A DNA stretch of 64,000 nt from Comamonadaceae bacterium (lineage in GTDB: Bacteria; Pseudomonadota; Gammaproteobacteria; Burkholderiales; Burkholderiaceae_C), in NCBI GenBank assembly GCA_027483665.1, contig JAIXUC010000033.1, positions 124,001 to 188,000 on the forward strand. The letters are read 5' to 3'. The number at the start of each line of letters is the position of its first letter. The stretch's first letter is position 1. This document shows, piece after piece, positions 45,963-55,260 of this stretch. Below the pieces are notes generated by a model that was given only the letters and a program-made list of their open reading frames with translations, made no database searches and was not told the DNA's origin. The translations under genes were made by a program, and so were the position numbers.

Positions 45963-47326
45963 AATTGGATGCAAAAGCAGGCTCGGTGCGCTGGCACCAA
46001 AGCCTGTTCACGCGCACGTTTTTTCTGTTGTCGCTGCTGCTGGCGGTCAGCGCGCTGACTTGGTGGCAAGCCTTTCGGGCCATGGAGCTCGAGCCCAGCC
46101 AATTGCAAACCGCACGCCAGATCGCTTCCTTGGCCAGTCTCAGCCGCGCTGCGCTGAGCTCCGCAGACCGCATCAACCGCGTCACGCTCATCAAAAATCT
46201 GGCCGACCAAGAAGGCTTGCGGGTTCAACTGCGCGAGCCTGCTGACAACGTCGAGCCCTTTGGCGCTGGCGAGCGTGGCGGACGCATCGCGCAGTTGGTG
46301 GCCGATCAACTGGCCGATGACAACCTCAGTGCGCAATCCTTGGTGGCCGCCCGCGTCAACGGCGAGCCTGGTTTATGGGTGGGCTTGGACATTGGCGGTG
46401 ATGGCTACTGGTTGTCGCTGCCGCCCGACAGCTTGGCGCAGGTGAGTCGCCCGGTGTGGATGGTTTGGATGGGCTTTGCGGTGCTGCTGTCGTTTGGCGG
46501 GGCAGCCCTGATTGCTCGGCGCATCAACCGCCCGCTGACACAACTGTCTTTTGCTGCCAGCCGCGTGCGCGACGGCGACTTCGACGCCAGCCAGCTCGAC
46601 GAAAAGGTGGCCACCAGCGAAATCCGTCAGGTCAACATTGGCTTTAACCGCATGGCCACGCAGCTGGCCAAAGTGGAGCAAGAGCGCGCCGTCATGCTGG
46701 CTGGCATTTCGCACGACTTGCGCACGCCGCTGACGCGGCTGCGGCTGGAGACGGAGATGAGCGTGTCAGACACCAGCGCGCGGGCACACATGGCAGCAGA
46801 CATCGACCAGCTCGACGCCATCATCGACAAGTTTTTGGACTACGCCCGACCCGAGCCGCCGCCGCTCAAAGCCGTGGCCGTGGCCGATGTGGTGCAGACC
46901 TGCGTTTATGCAGTGAACGACCGCAGCGACCTGCGCTTGCGCACCTCACTCACGCCCGGGCTCATGGCCATGGCCGACACGGTGGAGTTGATGCGCGTGC
47001 TCGACAACCTGATCGAGAACGCGCGCCGCTACGGCAAGTCGCCCGACACCGGCTTGGCGCGGGTGAACATCAGCTCGCGGCTGCAAGGCGATCGGGTGCA
47101 GATCACGGTGCGCGACCACGGCATGGGCGTGTCGCAGGCCGCGCTGGCGCGGCTGACAGAGCCCTTCTTTCGGGGTGACGCAGCGCGCACGGCGGCCACT
47201 GGCGCTGGCCTGGGGCTGGCGATCGTGGAGAAAACCATCTCGCGCATGGGCGGTGAATTGAAGCTGAGCAATTCAGCAGACGGCAACGGGCTGATCGTGC
47301 ACGTGTGGTTGCTCAAGGCCAAGTAG
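45959..47326 (+). CDS. envZ: EnvZ-like membrane sensor histidine kinase
   Basis: The 455-residue kinase has TM1 (TFFLLSLLLAVSALTWWQ), a periplasmic sensor of about 110 residues, TM2 (VWMVWMGFAVLLSFGGAALI), HAMP (RRINRPLTQLSFAASRVRDG), the H-box (AGISHDLRTPLTRLRLETEM) and an ATPase domain with N-box (DNLIENARRYG) and G-boxes (DHGMGVS, GAGLGLAIVEKTI). The HDLRTPLTRLRLE H-box is that of EnvZ. The ATG overlaps the regulator stop (ATGA). It likely senses osmotic or membrane state; targets are not in view. Confidence 0.88.
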   Translation: MKLDAKAGSVRWHQSLFTRTFFLLSLLLAVSALTWWQAFRAMELEPSQLQTARQIASLASLSRAALSSADRINRVTLIKNLADQEGLRVQLREPADNVEPFGAGERGGRIAQLVADQLADDNLSAQSLVAARVNGEPGLWVGLDIGGDGYWLSLPPDSLAQVSRPVWMVWMGFAVLLSFGGAALIARRINRPLTQLSFAASRVRDGDFDASQLDEKVATSEIRQVNIGFNRMATQLAKVEQERAVMLAGISHDLRTPLTRLRLETEMSVSDTSARAHMAADIDQLDAIIDKFLDYARPEPPPLKAVAVADVVQTCVYAVNDRSDLRLRTSLTPGLMAMADTVELMRVLDNLIENARRYGKSPDTGLARVNISSRLQGDRVQITVRDHGMGVSQAALARLTEPFFRGDAARTAATGAGLGLAIVEKTISRMGGELKLSNSADGNGLIVHVWLLKAK

Positions 47327-47363
47327 AGGCAAGGCTGCGCCCGCGCGGGCACGGATGCGCTGT

Positions 47364-47900
47364 TCAGCCGCGCCGCAGCAACAGCGCCACAGCGCGCGCT
47401 TCGATGGCCTCGCCCAAGCCCACAGGCCCCATGCCCTCGGCGGTTTTGGCCTTGACGTTGACCTGATTCAAAGCCAGTCCCAAACAAGTAGCCAATCGTT
47501 GACACATGGCCGGGATGTGCGGTGCCAAACGCGGGGCTTGCGCCACCAAGGTGCTGTCGATGTTGGCAATGTGCCAGCCCGCATCGGCCACCATCTGCGC
47601 TGCCTGCGCCAGCAACACCATGGAGTCGGCGCCAGAAAAACGCGGGTCGGTGTCTGAGAAATGCCGGCCAATGTCGCCCAAGGCTGCAGCGCCCAACAAA
47701 GCGTCGGTGATGGCGTGAGCCAAGGCGTCGGCGTCAGAGTGCCCCAGCAAACCCATGGTGTGGGGCACGTGAACGCCGCCCAAGATGAGCGGTCTGCCCG
47801 ACACCAGCCGGTGCGTGTCCCAGCCCTCGCCGATGCGCATGGCGGGCCACGGGCCGGATGGCACAGACGTCGGTGCAGCAGACGGGTCGGGCAGGTTCAT
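47364..47900 (-). CDS. ispF: 2-C-methyl-D-erythritol 2,4-cyclodiphosphate synthase
   Basis: IspF is a trimeric zinc enzyme that cyclises CDP-ME 2-phosphate in the MEP pathway. The product has 178 residues. Zinc ligands are in [11 protein letters not shown] and [20 protein letters not shown]; further signatures are [17 protein letters not shown] and [14 protein letters not shown]. The ATG at 47900 overlaps the ispD stop (ATGA). It carries about 20 extra N-terminal residues compared with the usual enzyme. Confidence 0.95.
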   Translation of the reverse strand: MNLPDPSAAPTSVPSGPWPAMRIGEGWDTHRLVSGRPLILGGVHVPHTMGLLGHSDADALAHAITDALLGAAALGDIGRHFSDTDPRFSGADSMVLLAQAAQMVADAGWHIANIDSTLVAQAPRLAPHIPAMCQRLATCLGLALNQVNVKAKTAEGMGPVGLGEAIEARAVALLLRRG

Positions 47901-48667
47901 CTTCTGGCCTCCAGCACGGCCTGGGCCAGTGCAAAGTCTGAGGGGTAAGTCACCTTGAAGTTGTGCGCGCTGGCAGCCACCAAACGGGGTTGCAGCCCTT
48001 GCAATTCAATGGCGCTTGCCTCGTCGGTGACGGCGTCGCCCGCTGCTTGCAAAGCATGCAGCAACACGCCCAGGCGGAACATCTGCGGGGTTTGCGCTTG
48101 CCATTTGTCGCTGCGCGCCACGGTGGATACAGAACGACCGTCCTGCGCCACTTTCAGCGTGTCGGCCAGCGGCACTGCCAGCAGGCCGCCGACGGGGTCA
48201 TCTAGGCATGCATCAAGCAGCGCGTCGATCTGGTCTGACTGCACCAAACAGCGCGCCGCATCGTGAACCAGCACCCAGTCATCTTCCGCGGCGCCCAGTC
48301 CGCTCAGGGCTTGCAAGCCTTGAATGACCGAGCGTGCGCGGGTTTCGCCGCCACAGGGCAGCACCCGCCACCCGCCAGGGTGGGCATCAAAAAAAGTGTC
48401 GGTGGGAGCGACGACGACGAAAGTGGCATCGAGTCGGCTCACTTGGGCAAGTGCTGCCAAGGTGTGCATGACCAGCGGCTGGCCCGCCAGTGCCTGGTAC
48501 TGCTTGGGCACCGAGGTGCCTGCGCGGCTGCCATGGCCAGCGCAGGGCATCAAGGCCAGCCGGCGCGGTCGTGACTGAGGGGCGAGCGAGTTCAATACAA
48601 ACCGGAGGACGTTGGTGAAGGTGGGTTGAAGTGGCCCGGATCGTGACGCCGTCGACGGGCCTAGCAT
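47897..48667 (-). CDS. ispD: 2-C-methyl-D-erythritol 4-phosphate cytidylyltransferase
   Basis: IspD forms CDP-methylerythritol from MEP and CTP. Motifs are [20 protein letters not shown] (CTP loop), [31 protein letters not shown] and [11 protein letters not shown]. The usual AAG of the loop reads CAG here. The start is unsure: the ATG at 48667 gives 256 residues with an unusual N-terminal extension, whereas a TTG at 48595 would give 232 residues, the standard length, but with no ribosome-binding site. It is co-transcribed with ispF and divergent from mfd; the gap holds a 10-bp palindrome ATTCTAGAAT at 48699-48708. Confidence 0.93.
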   Translation of the reverse strand: MLGPSTASRSGPLQPTFTNVLRFVLNSLAPQSRPRRLALMPCAGHGSRAGTSVPKQYQALAGQPLVMHTLAALAQVSRLDATFVVVAPTDTFFDAHPGGWRVLPCGGETRARSVIQGLQALSGLGAAEDDWVLVHDAARCLVQSDQIDALLDACLDDPVGGLLAVPLADTLKVAQDGRSVSTVARSDKWQAQTPQMFRLGVLLHALQAAGDAVTDEASAIELQGLQPRLVAASAHNFKVTYPSDFALAQAVLEARR

Positions 48668-48764
48668 GGCCCCTGTCACACGAGAAAAACAGACCGCATT
48701 CTAGAATCCGACCGTCGCACTGCCCCGCCATCACGCCGGGCAGTGTGTTGCATTTTTTGAGCCC

Positions 48765-51700
48765 ATGAATCTCCCCCAACTCATCCCTGGCAAGCGCTTT
48801 TCGCTGCCGCGCCCGGTGTCTTCCGCTGATGCTTTGTGGCTGGCCAAGCTGGCCCAGGCGGGCAAAGCCAAGCAGCCAGTAAGCTCACCGGGCACCAGCG
48901 GCGGCGAGGGGTTGGGCAGCGGTCAGATGGTGGTCGTCACAGCAGACCCGGCTGACGCGCAACGGCTGCTCGACGAGATGGCCTTCTTTGCACCCGAGCT
49001 GCGCGGCGCACTCTTCCCCGATTGGGAGACGCTGCCTTACGACAGTTTTTCTCCGCACCAAGACCTCATCAGCGAAAGGCTGGCCACGCTGTGGCGCATC
49101 CGCCAGGGCCAAGCCGATGTGGTGCTGGTGCCGGCCACCACCGCGCTCACGCGCTTGGCACCGCCTTCTTTCCTGGCCGCCTACACCTTCGAGTTCAAGG
49201 TGCGGCAAAAGCTCGATGAAGCGCGGCTGCGCCAACAGCTCACCCTGGCGGGCTACAACCACGTGGCGCAGGTGGTGAGCCCGGGTGAGTACGCGGTGCG
49301 CGGCGGCCTGATCGACCTCTTTCCCATGGGTTCGCGCGTGCCCTACCGAGTGGATCTGTTCGACGACGAGGTGGATTCCATTCGCACCTTCGACCCGGAC
49401 AGCCAGCGCAGCCTCTACCCCGTGCCCGAAGTGCGTTTGCTGCCAGGCCGCGAGTTCCCCATGGACGATGCAGCGCGCAGCCGTTTTCGCAGCCGCTGGC
49501 GCGAGCTGATGGAAGGCGACCCGACCAAAAGCCGCATTTACAAAGACATCGGCGCGGGCGTGGCCACGGCCGGCATCGAGTACTACCTGCCTTTGTTCTT
49601 TGAAGACACCGCCACCGTCTTTGACTACCTGCACCAAGACGCGGTCGTGGTGCTGCACGGTGATGTCGAGGCCGCCTTTGCCCACTTTGCACAAGACACC
49701 CGCGAGCGTCACCGCTTGGCCCGCGGCGACGTGGAGCGCCCGGTGCTGCCACCAGCCGCGCTGTTCCTGAGCGCAGAACAGTTCTACACCCGTGCCAACG
49801 CTCATGCGCAATTGGCCATCAGAGGCACCAGCGCTGCGGGCGAGGCGGCCGCCGACGAAGGACGCGGGCTGGTGGCGGTGCAGGCCTTGCCGTCACTGGG
49901 CGTGGCACGTGGGTCTGACGAGCCCCTCGCGCGGCTGAAAGAACACCTGACACGCGCCGACCGGCGTGTGCTGTTGGTCGCGGAAAGCGTGGGTCGCCGC
50001 GAAAGCCTGCTCGACTTTTTGCGCGCCAGCCATGTTCAACCTGTGGGCTTTGAAAGCCTGTCGGCCTTCTTGGAAAGTCCAGAGCCGCTGGGGCTGGTAA
50101 CCGGTTCGCTGGCGCAGGGTTTCACATGGGTCGATGCAGGCATTGACCTCATCACCGAAACCGAGCTGTTTGCGGCCAGTCCGGGTGCACGCAGACGCCG
50201 CACGCAGGAGCGAGTGAGCGATGTCGATGCGCTCATCAAAGACCTGTCCGAGCTGCGCGTGGGCGACCCGGTGGTGCACAGCGCGCACGGCATTGGCCGC
50301 TACATGGGGCTGGTGCACCTGGACATGGGCGACCGCACGCCCGAAGGTGAGCCTGCGCTGCAAGAGTTTTTGCACCTGGCGTACGCCGAACAAGCCACGC
50401 TCTATGTGCCCGTGAGCCAGTTGCACCTGATCGGGCGCTACACCGGCGTGAGTGCTGATGAGGCGCCCCTGCACAAGCTGGGCAGCGGCCAGTGGGAAAA
50501 AGCCCGCAGGCGCGCAGCAGAGCAGGTGCGCGACACGGCAGCAGAACTGCTCAACATCTACGCCCGACGCGCCGCGCGCCAAGGCCATGCCTTCCGCTTT
50601 GCCGCCGGCGACTACGAAACCTTTGCCAACGACTTCGGGTTCGAGGAAACCGCCGACCAGCGCGCTGCCATCCACGCCGTCATACAAGACATGATCAGCC
50701 CGCGACCCATGGACCGCCTGGTCTGCGGCGACGTGGGCTTTGGGAAGACCGAGGTGGCCTTGCGCGCCGCTTTCGTAGCGGTAACGGGTGGCAAGCAAGT
50801 GGCGCTGCTGGCACCCACCACGCTCTTGGCAGAACAGCACTTTCAAACGCTCAAAGACCGCTTTGCCAAATGGCCAGTGAAGGTGGCGGAGGTGTCGCGC
50901 TTTCGGTCGACGAAGGAAGTCAACGCGGCCCTGGCCGGGTTAGACGACGGCAGCGTGGACATCGTGGTCGGCACGCACAAGCTGCTGTCGCAAACCACAC
51001 AGTTCAAGAACCTAGGCCTGCTCATCATCGACGAAGAGCACCGCTTCGGTGTTCGCCACAAAGAGGCCATGAAGGCCCTGCGCGCCGAGGTGGATGTGCT
51101 CACGCTCACGGCCACGCCCATCCCGCGCACCATGGGCATGGCGCTGGAAGGCCTGCGCGATTTGTCCGTCATTGCCACCGCGCCGCAGCGGCGCCTCGCC
51201 ATCAAGACCTTTGTGCGCGACGAAGGCCAAGGCGTCATCCGCGAGGCCGTGCTGCGCGAGCTCAAGCGCGGCGGGCAGGTCTACTTTCTGCACAACGAAG
51301 TCGACACCATCCAAAACCGCCGCCAAGCCTTGGAAGCGCTCTTGCCAGAAGCGCGCATTGCCGTGGCCCATGGCCAAATGCCCGAGCGCGAGCTGGAGCG
51401 CGTGATGCGCGACTTCGTGGCCCAGCGCTTCAACCTGCTGCTGTGCTCGACCATCATCGAAACCGGCATCGACGTGCCCACGGCCAACACCATCGTCATC
51501 AGCCGCGCCGACAAGTTTGGCCTGGCGCAGTTGCACCAGTTGCGCGGGCGCGTGGGCCGCAGTCACCACCAGGCCTACGCCTACTTGCTGGTGCCCGACA
51601 CCGAGACCCTGACGCGCCAAGCCAGCCAGCGGCTGGACGCCATTCAACAAATGGAAGAGTTGGGCAGCGGCTTCTACCTGGCCATGCACGACCTGGAAAT

Positions 51701-52310
51701 TCGCGGCGCTGGCGAGGTGCTGGGCGAGAACCAAAGCGGCAACATGCTGGAGGTGGGCTTTCAGCTCTACAACGAGATGCTGTCCGAAGCGGTGCGCTCG
51801 CTCAAGGCGGGGCGTGAGCCTGATTTGCTGGGCCCGCTCTCAGCCACGACCGAGATCAACCTGCACGCACCCGCGCTGCTGCCCGATGACTACTGCGGCG
51901 ACGTTCACCTGCGCCTGAGCTTCTACAAAAAGCTGGCCACGGCGCGCAACACCGAGCAGATCGACGCGCTGATGGAAGAAATCGTCGACCGCTTTGGCAA
52001 GCTGCCGCCACAGGCCGCCACGCTGGTCGATGTGCACCGCCTGCGCGTGCTGGCCAAGCCTTACGGCGTGGTCAAGGTCGATGCAGCGCCCGGCGTCATG
52101 CACATCAGCTTTGCGAAGGACGCGCCGGTGGACGGCCAACGCATCATCGAGCTCATTCGCCGCCACCGCGACATCAAGCTGGTGGGCAACGAGCGCCTGC
52201 GCATCGAACGCAGCCTGCCCGCCGCCAAAGACCGTGCGCTGATGGTGCGCGACGTGCTGCGGCAGTTGGGGCAGCCGCTTCAACCCGTGGCCCCGGCTCC
52301 AGCAACATGA
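48765..52310 (+). CDS. mfd: Transcription-repair coupling factor Mfd
   Basis: Mfd removes RNA polymerase stalled at lesions and recruits UvrA. The 1181-residue protein has an N-terminal UvrB-like module (PGEYAVRGGLIDLFPMGSRV), the RNA-polymerase-interacting CarD-like domain (VGDPVVHSAHGIGRYMGL), and a superfamily 2 translocase. Its motifs are Walker A VCGDVGFGKTEVALRAAF, DEEHRFGVRHKE, TATPIPRTMGMAL and QLRGRVGRSHHQAYAYL. A TRCF C-terminal domain ends the protein. Full length. The serB start overlaps its stop (ATGA). Confidence 0.97.
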   Translation: MNLPQLIPGKRFSLPRPVSSADALWLAKLAQAGKAKQPVSSPGTSGGEGLGSGQMVVVTADPADAQRLLDEMAFFAPELRGALFPDWETLPYDSFSPHQDLISERLATLWRIRQGQADVVLVPATTALTRLAPPSFLAAYTFEFKVRQKLDEARLRQQLTLAGYNHVAQVVSPGEYAVRGGLIDLFPMGSRVPYRVDLFDDEVDSIRTFDPDSQRSLYPVPEVRLLPGREFPMDDAARSRFRSRWRELMEGDPTKSRIYKDIGAGVATAGIEYYLPLFFEDTATVFDYLHQDAVVVLHGDVEAAFAHFAQDTRERHRLARGDVERPVLPPAALFLSAEQFYTRANAHAQLAIRGTSAAGEAAADEGRGLVAVQALPSLGVARGSDEPLARLKEHLTRADRRVLLVAESVGRRESLLDFLRASHVQPVGFESLSAFLESPEPLGLVTGSLAQGFTWVDAGIDLITETELFAASPGARRRRTQERVSDVDALIKDLSELRVGDPVVHSAHGIGRYMGLVHLDMGDRTPEGEPALQEFLHLAYAEQATLYVPVSQLHLIGRYTGVSADEAPLHKLGSGQWEKARRRAAEQVRDTAAELLNIYARRAARQGHAFRFAAGDYETFANDFGFEETADQRAAIHAVIQDMISPRPMDRLVCGDVGFGKTEVALRAAFVAVTGGKQVALLAPTTLLAEQHFQTLKDRFAKWPVKVAEVSRFRSTKEVNAALAGLDDGSVDIVVGTHKLLSQTTQFKNLGLLIIDEEHRFGVRHKEAMKALRAEVDVLTLTATPIPRTMGMALEGLRDLSVIATAPQRRLAIKTFVRDEGQGVIREAVLRELKRGGQVYFLHNEVDTIQNRRQALEALLPEARIAVAHGQMPERELERVMRDFVAQRFNLLLCSTIIETGIDVPTANTIVISRADKFGLAQLHQLRGRVGRSHHQAYAYLLVPDTETLTRQASQRLDAIQQMEELGSGFYLAMHDLEIRGAGEVLGENQSGNMLEVGFQLYNEMLSEAVRSLKAGREPDLLGPLSATTEINLHAPALLPDDYCGDVHLRLSFYKKLATARNTEQIDALMEEIVDRFGKLPPQAATLVDVHRLRVLAKPYGVVKVDAAPGVMHISFAKDAPVDGQRIIELIRRHRDIKLVGNERLRIERSLPAAKDRALMVRDVLRQLGQPLQPVAPAPAT

Positions 52311-53056
52311 CCAGCCCGACACAGCCCCATGTCTTCGCCCCCGGCTTGGTGCTGCGTGGAACCGCCGCACCGCGAACGCTCTCGTCCTTCAAGCTCATCG
52401 CCTTCGACATGGACTCCACGCTCATCAACATCGAGTGTGTGGACGAAATCGCGGATGCTGCCGGGCGCAAGGCTGAAGTGGCGGCCATCACCGAGGCGGC
52501 GATGCGCGGCGAGATCAGCGACTACAAGGAAAGCCTGCGCCAGCGCGTGGCGCTGCTGCGCGGCGTGCATCGGGACCATCTGGAGCAGGTGTGGCGCGAG
52601 CGCTTGCGCTTCAACCCCGGCGCTGAAAGCCTGGCCGCAGCCTGCAAGGCAGCTGGGCTGAAGCTGTTGTTGGTGTCGGGCGGCTTCACGTTTTTCACTG
52701 ACCGCGTGCGCGACCATTTGCACATGGACATGGCGCGCTCCAACGTGCTGGAGTGGTCAGACAGTGCAGAAGGCCCGGTGCTCACGGGCCGCATGGTCGA
52801 TCAGCCCTGGGGCGACATTTGCGACGGCGAGCAAAAGCGCAGCACCTTGCTGGCCATGGCCCGCGACATCGGGGCCACGCCTGCGCAATGCATCGCCGTG
52901 GGTGATGGTGCGAACGACTTGCCGATGATGCGTGCCTGCAGCGAGGCCGGTGGCCTGTCGGTGGCTTTTCATGCCAAGCCCAAGGTACGCGAGCAGGCCA
53001 ATGTGTCGATTGAGCAAGGCGGTCTGGACCGGCTGCTGGAAGTTCTGAGCGCCTGA
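52307..53056 (+). CDS. serB: Phosphoserine phosphatase SerB
   Basis: SerB makes L-serine from phosphoserine, the last step of serine synthesis. The 249-residue HAD-family protein has motif I FDMDSTLINIECVDEIAD, motif II LLVSGGFTFFTDRV, the Lys of motif III in GEQKRSTLL, and motif IV IAVGDGANDLPMMRACSEAG. It lacks the N-terminal ACT domains of some homologues. It is coupled to mfd by an ATGA overlap, an arrangement common in betaproteobacteria. Confidence 0.94.
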   Translation: MTSPTQPHVFAPGLVLRGTAAPRTLSSFKLIAFDMDSTLINIECVDEIADAAGRKAEVAAITEAAMRGEISDYKESLRQRVALLRGVHRDHLEQVWRERLRFNPGAESLAAACKAAGLKLLLVSGGFTFFTDRVRDHLHMDMARSNVLEWSDSAEGPVLTGRMVDQPWGDICDGEQKRSTLLAMARDIGATPAQCIAVGDGANDLPMMRACSEAGGLSVAFHAKPKVREQANVSIEQGGLDRLLEVLSA

Positions 53057-53068
53057 AGCGGCGCCAAG

Positions 53069-53380
53069 CTACAGCGGCGGCAGGATCTCCATCTGCGCGT
53101 CGCCCATGTAGCGGTGGCTGCCAAAGGCAGCGGCCAGTGCTGCCGACTCGGCGGCCGTCCACTGCTCGGCCACTTCGCGCTCCGCATCGGTCAAAGCAGC
53201 CAGGTCGGGTTCGTGCCCGTACACAGCAGCGATGCGTAGCCAAGCTTGATAGACCGGCCAGACCAGCGCCGCGTCGCCCAAGGCCTCGTCGAGCGCCACC
53301 ATGAACCGCTGCTCTGCTGCGCGGCGTTGCTCAGGTGAACTGTCGTCCGACTCGGTCAGGCGAACGCGGTAAGGGGGCAT
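53069..53380 (-). CDS. Conserved hypothetical cytosolic protein
   Basis: The 103-residue reading MPPYRVRLTESDDSSPEQRR is mostly helical and acidic, with ALVWPVYQAWLRIAAVYGHE in the middle and an end GDAQMEILPPL. It has no membrane segment or signal peptide. I do not recognise a domain. A longer reading runs 42 codons upstream through a repeat that would encode Lys-Pro-Lys-rich sequence and overlaps the DUF2721 gene, so I start at the ATG at 53380, although no ribosome-binding site is visible there. It is convergent with serB and downstream of the DUF2721 gene. Confidence 0.6.
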   Translation of the reverse strand: MPPYRVRLTESDDSSPEQRRAAEQRFMVALDEALGDAALVWPVYQAWLRIAAVYGHEPDLAALTDAEREVAEQWTAAESAALAAAFGSHRYMGDAQMEILPPL

Positions 53381-53414
53381 GGGCTGGGCGGCTGCGGGGC
53401 TGGGCTCAAGCGGG

Positions 53415-53441
53415 TTCTTTGGCTTCTTTGGCTTCTTTGGC
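53415..53441. repeat. Three perfect 9-bp tandem repeats
   Basis: TTCTTTGGC occurs three times in tandem directly after the DUF2721 stop (minus strand GCCAAAGAA). Because the unit is 9 bp, copy changes keep frame. In the frame of the following hypothetical gene it reads as a repeated Lys-Pro-Lys pattern. Confidence 0.8.
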
Positions 53442-53915
53442 TTACTTCGACATAGGCGCGCTGGCGCTGACGCGGCGCACCCTGAAGTTGAGCAAGCGCG
53501 TGGCAATCAGCGTTTCTGCCAGGAAGCACAGCAGGGCCAACAAAAAGCAGGCCACGCCGGTGAGAAAACTGCCCACCGCCCAGCGGCTGCTCTGCGCGCC
53601 TGTGGTCTCGCTTAGAAACAACAAGATGATGGTCAGGCCAATGAGAAAAGCGCAGGTGGTCAGCAAAGCGATGCAGCCATTGGCCAAGCGACCGCGGTTG
53701 CGCAGCTCAGCCAGCTCGATGTGGGCGCGCTGCACGACCGCCTCGTCTTCGCTGAGATGTGCTCGCTCTTCCACAAACCGAGCACGGTCGATGATGCGCG
53801 CCAACCTCCCAGCGACCGCGCCAATCATTCCAGACACCGCAGTCAGCAAGAACACAGGGGCCACGGCCAACTGGATGGCGTGGGTGATGGTGTCGGGGTC
53901 GGTGGTGAGTGGCAC
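53442..53915 (-). CDS. DUF2721 membrane protein
   Basis: The 157-residue protein begins with a helix typical of DUF2721 (ITHAIQLAVAPVFLLTAVSG), followed by LARIIDRARFVEERAH and an acidic cytosolic stretch. Two more helices follow (GCIALLTTCAFLIGLTIILL; VGSFLTGVACFLLALLCFLA), ending LLNFRVRRV. No function is established for the family. It is 10 nt downstream of the aminotransferase gene in the same direction. Confidence 0.8.
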   Translation of the reverse strand: MPLTTDPDTITHAIQLAVAPVFLLTAVSGMIGAVAGRLARIIDRARFVEERAHLSEDEAVVQRAHIELAELRNRGRLANGCIALLTTCAFLIGLTIILLFLSETTGAQSSRWAVGSFLTGVACFLLALLCFLAETLIATRLLNFRVRRVSASAPMSK

Positions 53916-53925
53916 GAAAAGCCCT

Positions 53926-55125
53926 TCAAGCGCGCAAGGCCCGACCCAGGCGACTCACCCCTTCGCGGATGCGCTCGACGTCGGCTGTGGCAAAGCTCAG
54001 GCGCAGCGTACTGGGGTCTGGGTCGCTCGCATAGAACGGCGCACCGGGCACAAAGGCCACGCCCTGCGCGATGGCCTGTTGCGCCAGCTTCGCGCCGTCG
54101 GCCAAGGCCCCGCCGGCACCGGTCAGCCGGGCCCAGATGAATAAGCCGCCTTGTGGCTGCGTGAATTCAATCGCTGCGCCCAGCTCTGCACGCAAGGCCT
54201 CGCCCATGGCCAGTGCACGCTCGGCGTAAACCGCGCGCACACGGGCCAGCGCTTGCGGCATCGCACCGGAGCGCAGGTAATGCGCTGCAGTAGCCTGTGC
54301 GAAGGTGCTGGTGTGGGCGTCGCTGAACTGCTTGCACATGGTGGCTCTGGCCAACAGCGCTGCAGGCGCCACCATCCAGCCCACACGCAGACCCGGCGAC
54401 AGCACCTTGGACAGCGAGCCGCAGTACACCAGCAAGTCGCGTGCGCCGGGCACGGAGTCGCTCAAGGCCAGCAAGCTCGGCGGCGGCTCTGCAGCGAAGT
54501 AAAGGTCGCCATAAGGGTCGTCTTCGATCAGCGGCGTGCCGGTCTTCACGGCCAAGGCCAGCAACTGCTGACGACGCTCTAAGCTGGTGAGTGCGCCGCT
54601 GGGGTTGCCGAAGGTGGGAATGAGGTAGACGAATTTGGGGCGGTGCTGGGCGATCAGCGCTTCGAGCTTGTCCACTTGCACGCCATCGGCGTCCACGGGT
54701 GCTGCCACCACTTTCGCGCCATAAAGCCTGAAGCATTGGATGGTGGCCAAAAACGTGGGGGCTTCGACGATGACGGTGTCGCCCGGGTCGATAAGTGTTT
54801 TGCCAATCAGGTCCAGCGCCTGCTGGCTGCCCGTGGTGACGATGAGCTGCTCTGGCGCGACCGCTGCGCCCTTGGCCCGCATGAAGCTGGCCAATTGCTC
54901 GCGCAGCGGCTGGTAGCCCTCGGTGGCACCGTACTGCAGCGCAGCCCCGGGCTCTTGCGCCAAAGCGGCTTGGCTGGCCGCTGAAATGCCCGCCACGTCG
55001 AACAGCGCTGCATCGGGGAAGCCACCGGCGAAGCTGATGATGCCGGGCTTGCCCAGCAGCTTGAACAGCTCGCGGATGGCCGAGGTTTCGACTTGGTCGA
55101 GGCGTTGGGCGAAGCGAAGGCTCAT
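53926..55125 (-). CDS. PLP-dependent aminotransferase class I (MocR-like/LysN type)
   Basis: The 399-residue fold-type I aminotransferase has the start MSLRFAQRLDQVETSAIREL, then GIISFAGGFPDAALFD and YGATEGYQPLREQLASFM. The PLP-region pattern is TTGSQQALDLIGKTLIDPGD, IPTFGNPSGALTSLERRQQL and EDDPYGDLYF, and the Schiff-base Lys lies in CGSLSKVLSPGLRVGWMVAP. The sequence is closest in style to 2-aminoadipate/branched-chain aminotransferases (LysN, ARO8-like). The donor cannot be fixed. It is divergent from nth with a 135-bp gap. Confidence 0.87.
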   Translation of the reverse strand: MSLRFAQRLDQVETSAIRELFKLLGKPGIISFAGGFPDAALFDVAGISAASQAALAQEPGAALQYGATEGYQPLREQLASFMRAKGAAVAPEQLIVTTGSQQALDLIGKTLIDPGDTVIVEAPTFLATIQCFRLYGAKVVAAPVDADGVQVDKLEALIAQHRPKFVYLIPTFGNPSGALTSLERRQQLLALAVKTGTPLIEDDPYGDLYFAAEPPPSLLALSDSVPGARDLLVYCGSLSKVLSPGLRVGWMVAPAALLARATMCKQFSDAHTSTFAQATAAHYLRSGAMPQALARVRAVYAERALAMGEALRAELGAAIEFTQPQGGLFIWARLTGAGGALADGAKLAQQAIAQGVAFVPGAPFYASDPDPSTLRLSFATADVERIREGVSRLGRALRA

Positions 55126-55260
55126 GGAAGCACAGTCAAAATCGGTTGAAGAAGAGGCAAACGCGCTGCGTGCGATGGTAGCGCTCACCCTTTGGGGAAT
55201 GACCTCGACACAGCCACCGCTCACCCAGCCCACATCACCCAGCGCCACCCAGCGCCACCC

